Origin: Toxorhynchites rutilus septentrionalis
Lineage: Eukaryota; Arthropoda; Insecta; Diptera; Culicidae
Assembly (NCBI RefSeq): GCF_029784135.1
Contig: NC_073746.1
Span: 256,284,994 to 256,348,993, forward strand
Length of the DNA: 64,000 bases
Reading direction: 5' to 3'
Part shown: positions 22,122 to 33,000 of the stretch, one piece after another
How positions within the stretch are numbered: the first letter of the stretch is position 1
How the letters are laid out: each line of letters starts with the position of its first letter
Translations under genes and position numbers: made by a program
The notes under the pieces: generated by a model
Databases searched by the model: none
The model's input: the letters and a program-made list of their open reading frames with translations, nothing else
Told to the model about the DNA's origin: nothing

Positions 22122-25100
22122 TTTTCTTTTTTTTTTTTTTTTTTTTGTTTTTTTTCTCGTGCTGTTTTAGTCCTGACCGAGGAATTGTCGGACAATCGCG
22201 CAGGTGCTAAGGATGACCGACTTTTGGATGCCGGCCAATTCCTTCTCGATGTTCAACACCTTTAGCGCTTCCAGAAGTGTCTTCGGGATAATTCCAGTTC
22301 CAGAGAGAACGACTGGAACAATTCTTGGGACCTCCCTTAGCCCCCACAGTTCCTTGAGCTCCACGGCCAATGGTCGGTACTTGCAGATTTTGCGACCGTG
22401 GGTCTCCTCCAGATTCTGGTTCAGTGGAATAGCGACATCGATGATGGTGACTTTGTGGTCGCTCTTGTCGTAAACCATTATATCTGGGCGGTTGTGGTGG
22501 ATCGAGAGGTCGGTCAGAACAGTGCGATCCCAGTACAGCTTGAAACGGTCATTTTCCAGGACAGGTGCAGGCAGGTACCGGTAGTTTGGTACATTGTCTT
22601 CCAGCAGAGCACATTGGAGCGCCAGTTGTCGATGAACAATACGGGCCACGTTGTTGTGGCGCTCGGTGTAGGCTGCGTTGGCCAAAACGGGACAGCCTCC
22701 CATAATGTGCTCTATGTTTTCACCTGGTTGATGGCACATCCGGCAAATGTCATCAACGTCTTGATGCCAGACGTACCGCCTGCAGTTTCTCGTCGGCATT
22801 ATCCTGTCCTGGATGGCTATCATGTCGGCTTCTACTACTGAAGAGAGTTCACCACGCGTTAGCCACAGATTAGATGCGGCCTTGTCGACGTGTGGCCGGT
22901 CCAGTTGATGGGGGTGGGCACCATGCACTGCCTTCTGCTTCCAAGCTGCAATCTTCTCCTCCACTGTCTGCAGATTGCAGTTTAGTTGGTACTCCGCTTG
23001 CGCCAAATGCAGAGCGCTGTATCCTCTGTCAGCGGCGCAGACAGCCCGGTATAGCGCGTTTTGGTTGGCGCGTTCTGCGAAGTACTCGCGCAGTTGTCGT
23101 ACCTGGGCAACACACAGTGCAGAAATGTCGACGATTCCAAGTCCCCCTTCTTTGCGTGGTAGTGAAACTCTCTCCAGTGCCGATTGAGGATGGTGCATTC
23201 CGGCCTCTTTGAATGCTTTCCTCATCCTCCTCTCAAGGTCCTCTAGGTCAGTTTTGCTCCATTTGACTACACCAAAACTGAAGGTCAGCAGGGGAACCGC
23301 GAATGTGTTGATCGCGCGTACCTTGTTCCCCGCGTTGAGGAAAGTCCTCAGGACACAGTTCACTCGACTCAAGAACTTGTCTCGCAGCTCCGTCTTGATG
23401 TCGGAGTGGCGAATCCCGGTGAGCTGTCGGAATCCAAGATATTTATAGGATTCGCCACGAACCATGTCTCTTATAAACTCGCCGTCATAGACCTCGTAGC
23501 CTCCGGATTCGGTAAGTTGTCCTTTCAGCAGGTGGACACAGCGACACTTGTCGAGGCCGAACTCCATACAGATGTTCCTGTTTATTTCTTCGACAACCCG
23601 GATAGCTACACCTAGACGCTGACGTGAATCAGCGTAGACCTTGAGATCGTCCATGTAAAAGGTATGGGTCACTTCTTCGTGGGCGCCGTCGCCATACCTT
23701 ATTTTATAGCCATGACCGTTTCTATTGAGCGTCCTACTGAGGGGGTTCAGTGCCAGACAAAACCAAAGCGGACTGAAAGAGTCGCCTTGGAATATCCCCC
23801 TCTTTATCTGCAGCGTTCTAGACTGCAACACATTTTCCCCATCACTAAGGTGCAGAGATGTGCTCCACTGCCTCATCGCATGCTGCAGGAACCTAACGAC
23901 GACGGGATCAATTTTGTAGAGCTCCAATACCCGGACGAGAAACGAGTGAGGTATGGAGTCATAAGCCTTCCTGTAATCGATATAGGCCATGCTTAGGTTC
24001 CGCTGGTTATAAACCGCCTGGCCGACTATGGCTGCGTCGATGATGGCCTGGTCTTTGCAGCCATGCGTATTTTTTCTGCATCCTTTCTGCTCTTCTGCGA
24101 TGATATGGTGTTGTTCGCAGTGGGCAGAAACTTTGGCGGTTATGATGCTGCTTAATATCTTGTACAGACTCGATAGGCACGTTATCGGCCTGTACTTTGA
24201 TGGGTTCAATGTGTTGCTGTCTTTCGGGAGGAGGAATGTGACGCCACGGGTGGCGAATTCAGGGAGATTGTGTGGGTCACGTAGCACCTTGTTGAAGCAC
24301 TCAGCTATCTTTTGATGTGCGACGGTCAGCTTCTTGTGCCAGAAGTTCTGAACACCATCGGGGCCCGGTGCTGCCCAGTTCCTCAGGTACCGCGAGGCTT
24401 CGCGAACATCGTTCTCTTCGACGATGATAGCTGGCATCTCTCCAATTTCACCACAACTCTTCTCCTCCCGTCTTAACCACATTTGCCCGTCGCGATATTG
24501 TACTGGGGTCTCCCAAATACCAGCCCAGAAGTTCGTCACATCGCTAATATCTGGCAAACCTTCGCGGTAGTTGGGCTTCTCGTCGCTAATGTGGTCGTAG
24601 AACGCTTTTCCGTTATCTCTGAACATCCGATTTTGTTCCTGGCGCTTTGCAGAGTCAGAGTAACGTTTCAGCCGTTTTGTAAGGACGCTCAATTGCTGTA
24701 CCAGTGTGTCGAGTTTTTCCGTCAGCTGGTGAGCTCCAAGCTGGCGAGGTTCAGTAGGCCGCACGATCACAGCAACTTGGCGACCTAATTTCGCCGATCT
24801 GCTGCCTCTTTTGTACGCCATCAGTCTTCTAATTGCGGCGCGCTTGTTTAGGATCCGTTGCTCCAATCTCCTTCGCCATGGAGGCTCACGCCTTTCACGG
24901 AGATGTTGGAGCAGTCCGCCTCTTGGCCTAATACGGTATCCTAAACTTTTGGCGGTCGCCACAGCAGCACATTAAACTTTCAGTTGCAGCTCCTCCATGT
25001 TCTCAGCATCAACCAAGTGCAGCGGAAGAACGTGCTCGTTCATGAGCTTTACTGCACTTGTCAGCCTGCGGGAATGCTGCAACTTCGGGATCCTGGGGCG

Positions 25101-26096
25101 CGACAATGGGTCTGTGTCGCGGAACTGTGAGATCGCCTCGTCGTAGTGGAAGACCAGATCGCGTAGTAGTTGTTGATCTGGCTGTGGGTCTTCCGGCTCA
25201 GGGGGTTGTTGTACTGTGGCCTCCACTGGTGCTGATTCGCGTGCCCCACTCGCGAATGAATTGCTCAGCCGTACTGAACTTCGTTCCGACACATCGCTTG
25301 CTCTGTTGTTCCTGGAGCTTATTTTTCTCTGCACCTGCTGCTTGATCTCGTCGATTTGCGTTTGGGAGAGCATGTTGTTGCGTACTATCGCTCTACGCCT
25401 CGCGTTCATCGCGTTCTGATCAAGCCTCCCGACGAACTCTGGATACGCTTCCTCGAACATTGTTAGTATTCGAGGGCGACCGCTCATGTCCGTCTCCAAA
25501 GCAGTGCAGATGTAATAGGAGCGGATCACGAATTCATTCATTTCGTGTGTCCACATGATCCGGCGCCTAGTGGTACCCACAAGTGTGGACGACTGTCGTC
25601 TGGCAGTCGCAACACGTCTCGTAGGCGCAGCGTTTCTTGGGTGATGTCGATGGCTGCTGTTTCCGTGTGGCGGTAGCTCTTCGGGTTGAACCCGGCTGGT
25701 GGCCCGCTCTTGCACATCGCCCTCCAGCCGCTGGCCGCTCGCTCTTACACCCGTTCCAGGACCAGCTCCAGTTCGGGGACCCTCCTCGGGTGATCGCATT
25801 CTAATTACTCTTCGTGAACGTAGCTCCATTTTCTGGGTGTATCTCCTTTGCCCGGGAGACAGCGGGTTGGCAAGGCCTCCATGACCCGGGAGGCCTTCCC
25901 CGGGAGAGATATAGCGCTCTGACTCGCTCGCACCCCCTCACTTAGCCACTTTCGACACCCGTTCTCGGAGCCAAGACCAGGTGTGTGTTTCCAGTTCACG
26001 CCCGATCTAAAAATGTCGTCATATGATCTTCGTGGAGGCGTGAGATAGGAACATTTGAGACCAACAGGCAGGCTCCTACCCTATGTTGATCCCCAT
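22122..26096 (-). mobile_element. R4/Dong-clade retrotransposon, copy 2 (3'-truncated)
   Basis: Its 3' UTR is cut short compared with copies 1 and 3. The A-rich tail (22122-22155 on the plus strand) joins just after the stop-codon region, as from early polyadenylation. Its 5' end abuts the 3' A-tract of copy 3. It borders the same repeat motif (ccccgacattaccc) as copy 1, a few bases apart. Confidence 0.85.
22167..25829 (-). pseudogene. R4-type polyprotein, copy 2, single nonsense codon
   Basis: The frame is open from MELRSRR (25829) to LQLKV, then hits TAA at 24972-24974 where copies 1 and 3 have TAC (Tyr). The remaining 931 codons, holding the full reverse transcriptase (YMDD) and endonuclease, are open. 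Apart from this the protein matches copy 3 closely. Confidence 0.85.
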
Positions 26097-29000
26097 TTTT
26101 TTTTGGCAGATTTATCTCACTTCTTAACTAGGCGAACCTAGCCAGAATTTTCACCTGCCCCCGGGCTTCTGAATGCCAAAGGGGGAGTAGGCTCTGCGGA
26201 ATGTACGTATCTGCATGCTCGTGCTGTTTCAGTCCTGGCCGAGAAATTGTCGGACAATCGCGCAGGTGCTAAGGATGACCGACTTTTGGATGCCGGCCAA
26301 TTCCTTCTCCATGTTCAACACCTTTAGCGCTTCCAGAAGTGTCTTCGGGATAATTCCAGTTCCAGAGAGAACGACTGGAACAATTCTTGGGACCTCCCTT
26401 AGCCCCCACAGTTCCTTGAGCTCCACGGCCAATGGTCGGTACTTGCAGATTTTGCGACCGTGGGTCTCCTCCAGATTCTGATTCAGTGGAATAGCGACAT
26501 CGATGATGGTGACTTTGCGGTCGCTCTTGTCGTAAACCATTATATCTGGGCGATTGTGGTGGATCGAGAGGTCGGTCAGAACAGTGCGATCCCAGTACAG
26601 CTTGAAACGGTCATTTTCCAGGACAGGTGCAGGCAGGTACCGGTAGTTTGGTACGTTGTCTTCCAGTAGAGCACATTGGAGCGCCAGTTGTCGATGAACA
26701 ATACGGGCCACGTTGTTGTGGCGCTCGGTGTAGGCTGCGTTGGCCAAAACGGGACAGCCTCCCATAATGTGCTCTATGTTTTCACCTGGTTGATGGCACA
26801 TCCGGCAAATGTCATCAACGTCTTGATGCCAGACGTACCGCCTGCAGTTTCTCGTCGGCATTATCCTGTCCTGGATGGCTATCATGTCGGCTTCTACTAC
26901 TGAAGAGAGTTCACCACGCGTTAGCCACAGATTAGATGCGGCCTTGTCGACGTGTGGCCGGTCCAGTTGATGGGGGTGGGCACCATGCACTGCCTTCTGC
27001 TTCCAAGCTGCAATCTTCTCCTCTACTGTCTGCAGATTGCAGTTTAGTTGGTACTCCGCTTGCGCCAAATGCAGAGCGCTGTATCCTCTGTCAGCGGCGC
27101 AGACAGCCCGGTATAGCGCGTTTTGGTTGGCGCGTTCTGCGAAGTACTCGCGCAGTTGTCGTACCTGGGCAACACACAGTGCAGATATGTCGACTATTCC
27201 AAGTCCCCCTTCTTTGCGTGGCAGTGAAACTCTCTCCAGTGCCGATTGAGGATGGTGCATTCCGGCCTCTTTAAATGCTTTCCTCATCCTCCTCTTAAGG
27301 TCCTCTAGGTCAGTTTTGCTCCATTTGACTACACCAAAACTGAAGGTCAGCAGGGGAACCGCGAATGTGTTGATCGCGCGTACCTTGTTCCCCGCGTTGA
27401 GGAAAGTCCTCAGGACACAGTTCACTCGACTCAAGAACTTGTCTCGCAGCTCCGTCTTGATGTCGGAGTGGCGAATCCCGGTGAGCTGTCGGAATCCAAG
27501 ATATTTATAGGATTCGCCACAAACCATGTCTCTTATGAACTCGCCGTCATAGACCTCGTAACCTCCGGATTCGGTAAGCTGCCCTTTCAGCAGATGGACA
27601 CAGCGACACTTGTCGAGGCCGAACTCCATGCAGATGTCCCTGCTTATGTCTTCGACAACCCGGATAGCTACACCTAGACGCTGACGTGAATCAGCGTAGA
27701 CCTTGAGATCATCCATGAAGAAGGTATGGGTCACTTCTTCGTGGGCGCCGTCGCCATACCTTATTTTATAGCCATGACCGTTTCTATTGAGCGTCCTACT
27801 GAGGGGGTTCAGTGCCAGACAAAACCAAAGCGGGCTGAAAGAGTCGCCTTGGAATATCCCCCTCTTTATCTGCAGCGTTCTAGACTGCAACACATTTTCC
27901 CCATCACTGAGGTGCAGAGACGTGCTCCACTGCTTCATCGCATGCTGCAGGAACCTAACGACGACGGGATCAATTTTGTAGAGCTCCAATACCCGGACGA
28001 GAAACGAGTGAGGTATGGAGTCATAAGCCTTCCTGTAATCGATGTAGGCCATACTTAGGTTCCGCTGGTTATATACCGCCTGGCCGACTATGGCTGCGTC
28101 GATGATGGCCTGGTCTTTGCAGCCATGCGTATTTTTCCTGCATCCTTTCTGCTCTTCTGCGATGATGTGATGCTGTTCGCAGTGAGCAGAAACTCTGGCG
28201 GTAATTATGCTGCTCAGTATTTTGTACAGACTCGATAGGCACGTTATCGGTCTGTACTTTGATGGGTTCAATGTGTTGCTGTCTTTCGGGAGGAGGAATG
28301 TGACGCCACGGGTGGCGAATTCAGGAAGGTTGTGTGGGTCACGTAGCACCTTGTTGAAGCACTCAGCTATCTTTGGATGTGCGACGGTCAGCTTCTTGTG
28401 CCAAAAGTTCTGGACACCATCGGGGCCCGGTGCTGCCCAGTTCCTCAGGTACCGCGAGGCTTCGCGAACATCGTTCTCTCCGACGATGATAGCTGGCATC
28501 TCTCCAATTTCACCACAACTCTCCTCCTCCCGTCTTAACCACATTTGCCCGTCGCGATGTTCTACTGGGGTCTCCCAAATACCAGCCCAGAAGTTCGTCA
28601 CATCGCTAATATCTGGCAAACCTTCGCGGTAGTCGGGCTTCTCGTCGCTAATGTGGTCGTAGAACGCTTTCTCGTTATCTCTGAACATCCGATTTTGTTC
28701 CTGGCGCTTTGCAGAGTCAGAGTAACGTTTCAGCCGTTTTGTAAGGACGCTCAATTGCTGTACCAGTGTGTCGAGTTTTTCCGTCAGCTGGTGAGCTCCC
28801 AGCTGGCGAAGTTCAGTAGGCCGCACGATCACAGCAACTTGGCGACATAATTTCACCGATCTGCTGCCTCTTTTGTACCCCATCAGTCTTCCAATTGCGG
28901 CGCGCTTGTTTAGGATCCGTTGCTCCAATCTCCTTCGCCATGGAGGCTCACGCCTTTCACGGAGATGTTGGAGCAGTCTGCCTCTTGGCCTAATACGGTA

Positions 29001-30169
29001 TCCTAAACTTTTGGCGGTCGCCACAGCAGCACAGTAAACTTTCAGTTGCAGCTCCTCCATGTTCTCAGCATCAACCAAGTGCAGCGGAAGAACGTGCTCG
29101 TTCATGAGCTTTACTGCACTTGTCAGCCTGCGGGAATGCTGTAACTTCGGGATCCTGGGGCGCGACAAAGGGTCCGTGTCGCGGAACTGTGAGATCGCCT
29201 CGTCGTAATGGAAGACCAGATCGCGTAGTAGTTGTTGATCTGGCTGTGGGTCTTCCGGCTCAGGGGGTTGTTGTACTGTGGCCTCCACTGGTGCTGATTC
29301 GCGTGCCCCACTCGCGAATGAATTGCTCAGCCGTACTGAACTTCGTCTCGACACATCGCTTGCTCTGCTTGTTCTGGAGCTTAGTTCTCTCTGCACCTGC
29401 TGCTTGATCTCGTCGACTTGCGTTTGGGAGAGCATATTGTTGCGTATAATCGCTCTACGCCTCGCGTTCATCGCGTTTTGGTCAAGCCTCCCGACGAACT
29501 TTGGATACGCTTCCTCGAACATTGCGAGTATTCGAGGGCGACCGCTCATGTCCGTCTCCAAAGCAGTGCAGATGTAATAGGCGCGGATCACGAATTCGTT
29601 CATTTCGTGTGTCCACATGATCCGTCGCCTAGTAGTACCCACAAGTGTGGACGACTGTCGTCTGACATTCGCAACACGCCTCGTAGGCGCAGCGTTTCGT
29701 TGGTGATGTCGATGGCTGCTGTTTCCGTGTGGCGGTAGCTCTTCGGGTTGAACCCGGCTGGTGGCCCGCTCTTGCACCTCGCCCTCCAGCCGCTGGCCGC
29801 TCGCTCTTACTCCCGTTCCAGGACCAGCTCCAGTTCGGGGACCCTCCTCGGGCGATCGCATTCTAAGTATTCTTCGTGAACGTAGCTCCATTTTCTGGGT
29901 GTATCTCCTTTGCCCGGGAGACAGCGGGTTGGCAAGGCCTCCATGACCCGGGAGGCCTTCCCCGGGAGAGATATAGCGCTCTGACTCGCTCGCACCCCCT
30001 CACTTAGCCACTTTCGACACCCGTTCTCGGAGCCAAGACCAGGTGTGTGTTTCCAGTTCACGCCCGATCTAAAAATGTCGTCATATGATCTTCGTGGAGG
30101 CGTGAGATAGGAACATTTGAGACCAACGGGCAGGCTCCTACCCTAGTGTTGATCCCCATTTGAGAACCT
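26097..30169 (-). mobile_element. R4/Dong-clade retrotransposon, copy 3 (complete)
   Basis: The unit is about 4.07 kb with a complete 5' leader, a 3' UTR and an A-tract (26096-26104 on the plus strand). It lies head-to-tail with copy 2. Its 5' side abuts a short tacatacatacat tract and then the A-tail of a SINE. Confidence 0.85.
26229..29891 (-). CDS. R4/Dong-type reverse transcriptase-endonuclease, intact 1220 aa
   Basis: It copies its own RNA into a nicked chromosomal target (target-primed reverse transcription). Domains in order: a basic N terminus; a Myb-like DNA-binding region at about 92-165 (IMWTHEMNEF to EIKQQV); reverse transcriptase motifs at about 485-800, including PGPDGV, KYRPITCL, MAYIDYRKAYDSIPH (612-626), GIFQGDSFSP and the catalytic FFMDD (724-728); a zinc knuckle C1029-C1032-H1041-C1046; and a restriction-like endonuclease with RPD (1114-1116) and the downstream acidic IIDVAIP (Asp 1131). 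The C-terminal CCHC plus PD...D endonuclease places it with R2/R4/Dong-type elements, and the RT motifs favour R4/Dong. The start at MELRSRR follows a leader whose upstream frame (30061-29807) is out of register. It is the only one of the three copies without a stop. Its catalytic box is FMDD, while the others have YMDD. Confidence 0.9.
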   Translation of the reverse strand: MELRSRRILRMRSPEEGPRTGAGPGTGVRASGQRLEGEVQERATSRVQPEELPPHGNSSHRHHQRNAAPTRRVANVRRQSSTLVGTTRRRIMWTHEMNEFVIRAYYICTALETDMSGRPRILAMFEEAYPKFVGRLDQNAMNARRRAIIRNNMLSQTQVDEIKQQVQRELSSRTSRASDVSRRSSVRLSNSFASGARESAPVEATVQQPPEPEDPQPDQQLLRDLVFHYDEAISQFRDTDPLSRPRIPKLQHSRRLTSAVKLMNEHVLPLHLVDAENMEELQLKVYCAAVATAKSLGYRIRPRGRLLQHLRERREPPWRRRLEQRILNKRAAIGRLMGYKRGSRSVKLCRQVAVIVRPTELRQLGAHQLTEKLDTLVQQLSVLTKRLKRYSDSAKRQEQNRMFRDNEKAFYDHISDEKPDYREGLPDISDVTNFWAGIWETPVEHRDGQMWLRREEESCGEIGEMPAIIVGENDVREASRYLRNWAAPGPDGVQNFWHKKLTVAHPKIAECFNKVLRDPHNLPEFATRGVTFLLPKDSNTLNPSKYRPITCLSSLYKILSSIITARVSAHCEQHHIIAEEQKGCRKNTHGCKDQAIIDAAIVGQAVYNQRNLSMAYIDYRKAYDSIPHSFLVRVLELYKIDPVVVRFLQHAMKQWSTSLHLSDGENVLQSRTLQIKRGIFQGDSFSPLWFCLALNPLSRTLNRNGHGYKIRYGDGAHEEVTHTFFMDDLKVYADSRQRLGVAIRVVEDISRDICMEFGLDKCRCVHLLKGQLTESGGYEVYDGEFIRDMVCGESYKYLGFRQLTGIRHSDIKTELRDKFLSRVNCVLRTFLNAGNKVRAINTFAVPLLTFSFGVVKWSKTDLEDLKRRMRKAFKEAGMHHPQSALERVSLPRKEGGLGIVDISALCVAQVRQLREYFAERANQNALYRAVCAADRGYSALHLAQAEYQLNCNLQTVEEKIAAWKQKAVHGAHPHQLDRPHVDKAASNLWLTRGELSSVVEADMIAIQDRIMPTRNCRRYVWHQDVDDICRMCHQPGENIEHIMGGCPVLANAAYTERHNNVARIVHRQLALQCALLEDNVPNYRYLPAPVLENDRFKLYWDRTVLTDLSIHHNRPDIMVYDKSDRKVTIIDVAIPLNQNLEETHGRKICKYRPLAVELKELWGLREVPRIVPVVLSGTGIIPKTLLEALKVLNMEKELAGIQKSVILSTCAIVRQFLGQD

Positions 30170-30179
30170 ACATACATAC

Positions 30180-30332
30180 ATTTTTTTTTTCTGTATTATA
30201 GTGACTTTCAACTCATTTGGCTGGTTCGTCACTTTAACTTCCATTTTTGGAAGAATGTCGGGAGTGAGAATTGAACTCGTGACCTTTAGCGTGAGAGGCA
30301 TGGATGTTACCACTACGCCAGATCGGCTCCAC
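30180..30332 (-). mobile_element. tRNA-derived SINE (Feilai-like)
   Basis: On the minus strand it starts with an A-box-like tggcgtagtggtaac and a B-box-like cgagttcaattctc, giving an internal pol III promoter. The body contains ggaagttaaagtgacgaacc, and it ends in an A-tract (30180-30190 on the plus strand). Naming it Feilai is from memory of that Aedes family. A second copy is at 56567-56717 and a 3' fragment at 53951-53999. Confidence 0.7.
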
Positions 30333-30370
30333 ATGTAAATCATGTAAATCAATAAATACGAGTAAAAATT

Positions 30371-30483
30371 ACGAAGGTATGGAGATTGCTTTCAACGTTC
30401 TACTTTTGTTTTAAAAAATACATCATCTGGACCTAGGGAACCTCATTTCGATGCGAGTGGGACAACTGTAATGAGATGCACTT
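30371..30483 (+). pseudogene. Stray fragment of HINFP (exon 2/intron 2 edge plus part of exon 3)
   Basis: The segment 30371-30412 matches the 3' edge of HINFP exon 2 and the start of its intron (acgaaggtatggagattg, as at 32188-32205). The segment 30441-30483 matches the middle of exon 3 (cgatgcgagtgggacaac, as at 32454-32471). The two are collinear with the gene but shortened between. It keeps intron sequence, so it is a DNA-level duplicate, not a retrocopy. A MITE follows directly. Confidence 0.75.
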
Positions 30484-30900
30484 CAAATGCAGTTGTACTG
30501 TACTAGCGTTGTTCTTCGAAAATTGTATGTCTGTCACCATGTATAGCGCTAGAACCATGCAAGCAAATCGGTACAATCGCTGTGCCTGTATCGACCTATT
30601 TCATACTTGTAAAAGACATACAACTGTACTAGCGTTGTTCTCCGAACAATGTATGTATGTCAGCATGTACAGCGATAGACCCATGCAAGCAACTCGGTAC
30701 AATCGCTGTATCTGTACCAACCTGTTTCACCGTTGTACATGGCTTCAACTTGTCAATTCCAACTGTGCAGTCCCATAGACGGGTAGTGGGTGGCATGAAC
30801 AAACCGAATCAAAACAATTGGTAAACATTCTTTTCGTTGACTTCTCTTGAATTAATAACTCAGATTGGAAACTTGTTTCATGTGTTTGTAGCTTACGAAT
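30484..30900 (+). mobile_element. GACAGACATAC-type MITE, diverged copy
   Basis: This shares blocks with 42816-43266 (ttcgaaaattgtatgtctgt, gcgctagaaccatgcaagca) and has an internal duplication of the tgtac-rich part. The ends are eroded. Confidence 0.55.
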
Positions 30901-31612
30901 TTCTTAACCTATTGTAATCAATAACTCGAATTTTTTAATTTCGCGACTTGGTCCCCTCTGAATTAACACCGACTAGTTGTATGTATGTCCATTACATAGT
31001 AGAAATAATCGTAGAGAAAAGAAAACTCAATGTCACAAAAGCCTATTAGAAACATTCATACGTGGAAAAAGACTCATGGGTATACATATAACACAGAAAA
31101 AAAAAATTATAAATTTTCTTTTTCGTAATGAAATTTATTCTGAGTTTAATGTAATGGGGGGTGAGGTCCTTTTCTAACGAGGATAAGGAACCGAGGCGGC
31201 CCAAGCAACTCAAGTGGCGCGATCCGAGTCGGCCATCGACACGCCGTTGGAAGCGGCTGCCTCTCGCAAACAAACCTGTGTTCCACTGATTGCCCTATTA
31301 GTTTGAAACATAGGTGACATTACGCCTTGTGATTTTTTCCAAGAATCGTTTTCTCATACCGCCATCTCAGCTCACTCAATTAACAGACGGCCGCACCTTT
31401 TACCATATGATACATTGAATTCAATCACCTGGTATTCCTGATCTATTTACCTTGTATAGAATATCTTGCTGGCAACACAAGTGTCATTTAGAGTTGCGTT
31501 CCATGAATGAGAAGTTTGTGTATGAAATTTGGTTTAAAGTATCATTCTCTGCTTTCTTTGTAGAAAGTTACTCAAAACACTGAATATTTGTATTTTTTTG
31601 TTTTCTATCGCG
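30901..31612. other. Upstream region of HINFP
   Basis: There is no repeat with clear limits and no convincing reading frame. The promoter and 5' UTR of HINFP should lie in its right half. I see no TATA box that I would trust. Confidence 0.4.
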
Positions 31613-33000
31613 ATGGGGAGAAAACGTAAATCGGGTTCGCCGAATAAAGCTCCTTGCTCGCCTAAACAGGGCAAATTCGAGCTTGTGATTAAAGAAGAGC
31701 CAGAGCTCATTATTGATGACTATAATACCATCGAAGGTGCCGCGATAGTGCCGTCGGGCGCGAATGAATGCTCCGATAATATTCCAACCACAGCTCAGAA
31801 AAATGGTGACCTGTGGGTGGATAAGTGTGAAAAATGGATTACCCAGCAGCAGGAGATGATAAATTCGGAAACGCCACCTGAATGTCCTGAAGCGGAAGAT
31901 GATGAGCTGCTAATGGACGATCAGCAGCATCTGATGGATGAACCTACCCAATCGAACGTTGGGATTGAGGTGATATAAAATGATGGGTGTATTAATGGTT
32001 GATAAAATTTTGTTTTCGTAGGTTCCTATCCGCTGTCAACTGAAGAATTTTAGCGATAAGCAGATTTACCATTCGGTTATGTACGAGTGTGAATGGCTAA
32101 AATGTGGCTTTGAAACCATTGAGGATATTGTGTATATAAAACATGTCGAGGAACATGCTTATCTTCTTGCGAATACGAGTCGAGACGACGAAGGTATGGA
32201 GATTGCATTTGACGTTCTACGTTTATAAAAAAAACATCAAATGTAACTTGTATTTACAGAATTCATTTGTCGTTGGGACTTGTGCCATTTCAGGACGAAT
32301 AATGCAGAAGAATTTGTAGGCCATGTACATTTTCATGCTTACCACGGCCGTTTGAAAACTTATGGCGCTAGTTTGAGCAGCATAATTACAATACCTAAAT
32401 GCAATAGTGACAGCAAACGGCGAAACTCCCTAAACAATTTCAAAACCTCGTTTCGATGCGAGTGGGACAACTGTAATGAGATGTACTACAAGGCTGAGCA
32501 ATTTTTCATGCACGTAAACATCCATGTTCAAGATCAGTTTCCATTGTACAAAAAGTCCACGAAGGAAACGCTCGAATGTAAATGGCCTGATTGCAAACAG
32601 ACATACAAGCGTCGTAGTATTGCACTAGAACATGTGAGAACACATTCCACAGAACGAAGTATAGGGTGCTACACTTGCGGGGCACTGTTCAGTTCCCGGT
32701 TGAAGTACGCCGATCATTGCCGAAGACAAGTGGAATATCACAGTAGGTCATAAAATTTCGTTCATTAATGTCAACTGAAATAAGTAGTCCTGGTTTTGTA
32801 GATCGTGAATACTCTTGTCCGGATTGTGATAAACTCTTCGCTACAAAGCAGTTGATGGCAGATCATCGACACATTCACAACAAAAAATTCGCCTGCGCTC
32901 TCTGTCCGATGATGTGGCCTTCGCCTAAAGCTTTGTCGTATCATATACGCTACAGACACGTGGAGGATAAACCCTTCCAATGCCACCTCTGCAAGCATCG
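31613..33000 (+). CDS. Hinfp: HINFP (histone H4 transcription factor), exons 1-4
   Basis: Exons are 31613-31969, 32022-32193, 32260-32742 and 32802-33000. Their introns are 52-66 nt with GT-AG borders and matching phases. Exon 1 encodes a basic start (GRKRKSGSP), an acidic stretch and no finger. C2H2 fingers follow: CEWLKC...HVEEH (142-164), CRWDLC...HVHFH, CEWDNC...HVNIH, CKWPDC...HVRTH, CYTCG, CPDCDKLF...HRHIH, CALCPMMW...HIRYRH and the start of CHLCKHR. The 'C-x-W-x2-C' fingers and their order match animal HINFP, which activates histone H4 genes at the G1/S transition. Exon 4 ends in phase 2 at a strong GTAAGT. The only exon in the window that continues it correctly is at 59716. The spliced protein would be 663 aa. 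The ATG at 31613 is the first in frame. Confidence 0.88.

Noticed and set aside
14751..29946. Many plus-strand open frames repeated across the three R4 copies
   Set aside because: They are antisense shadows of the GC-richer R4 coding sequence and recur with the copies.
30180..30332. Ordinary tRNA gene
   Set aside because: Only A- and B-box-like motifs are present. There is no cloverleaf that folds throughout, and the body and A-tail are those of a SINE.
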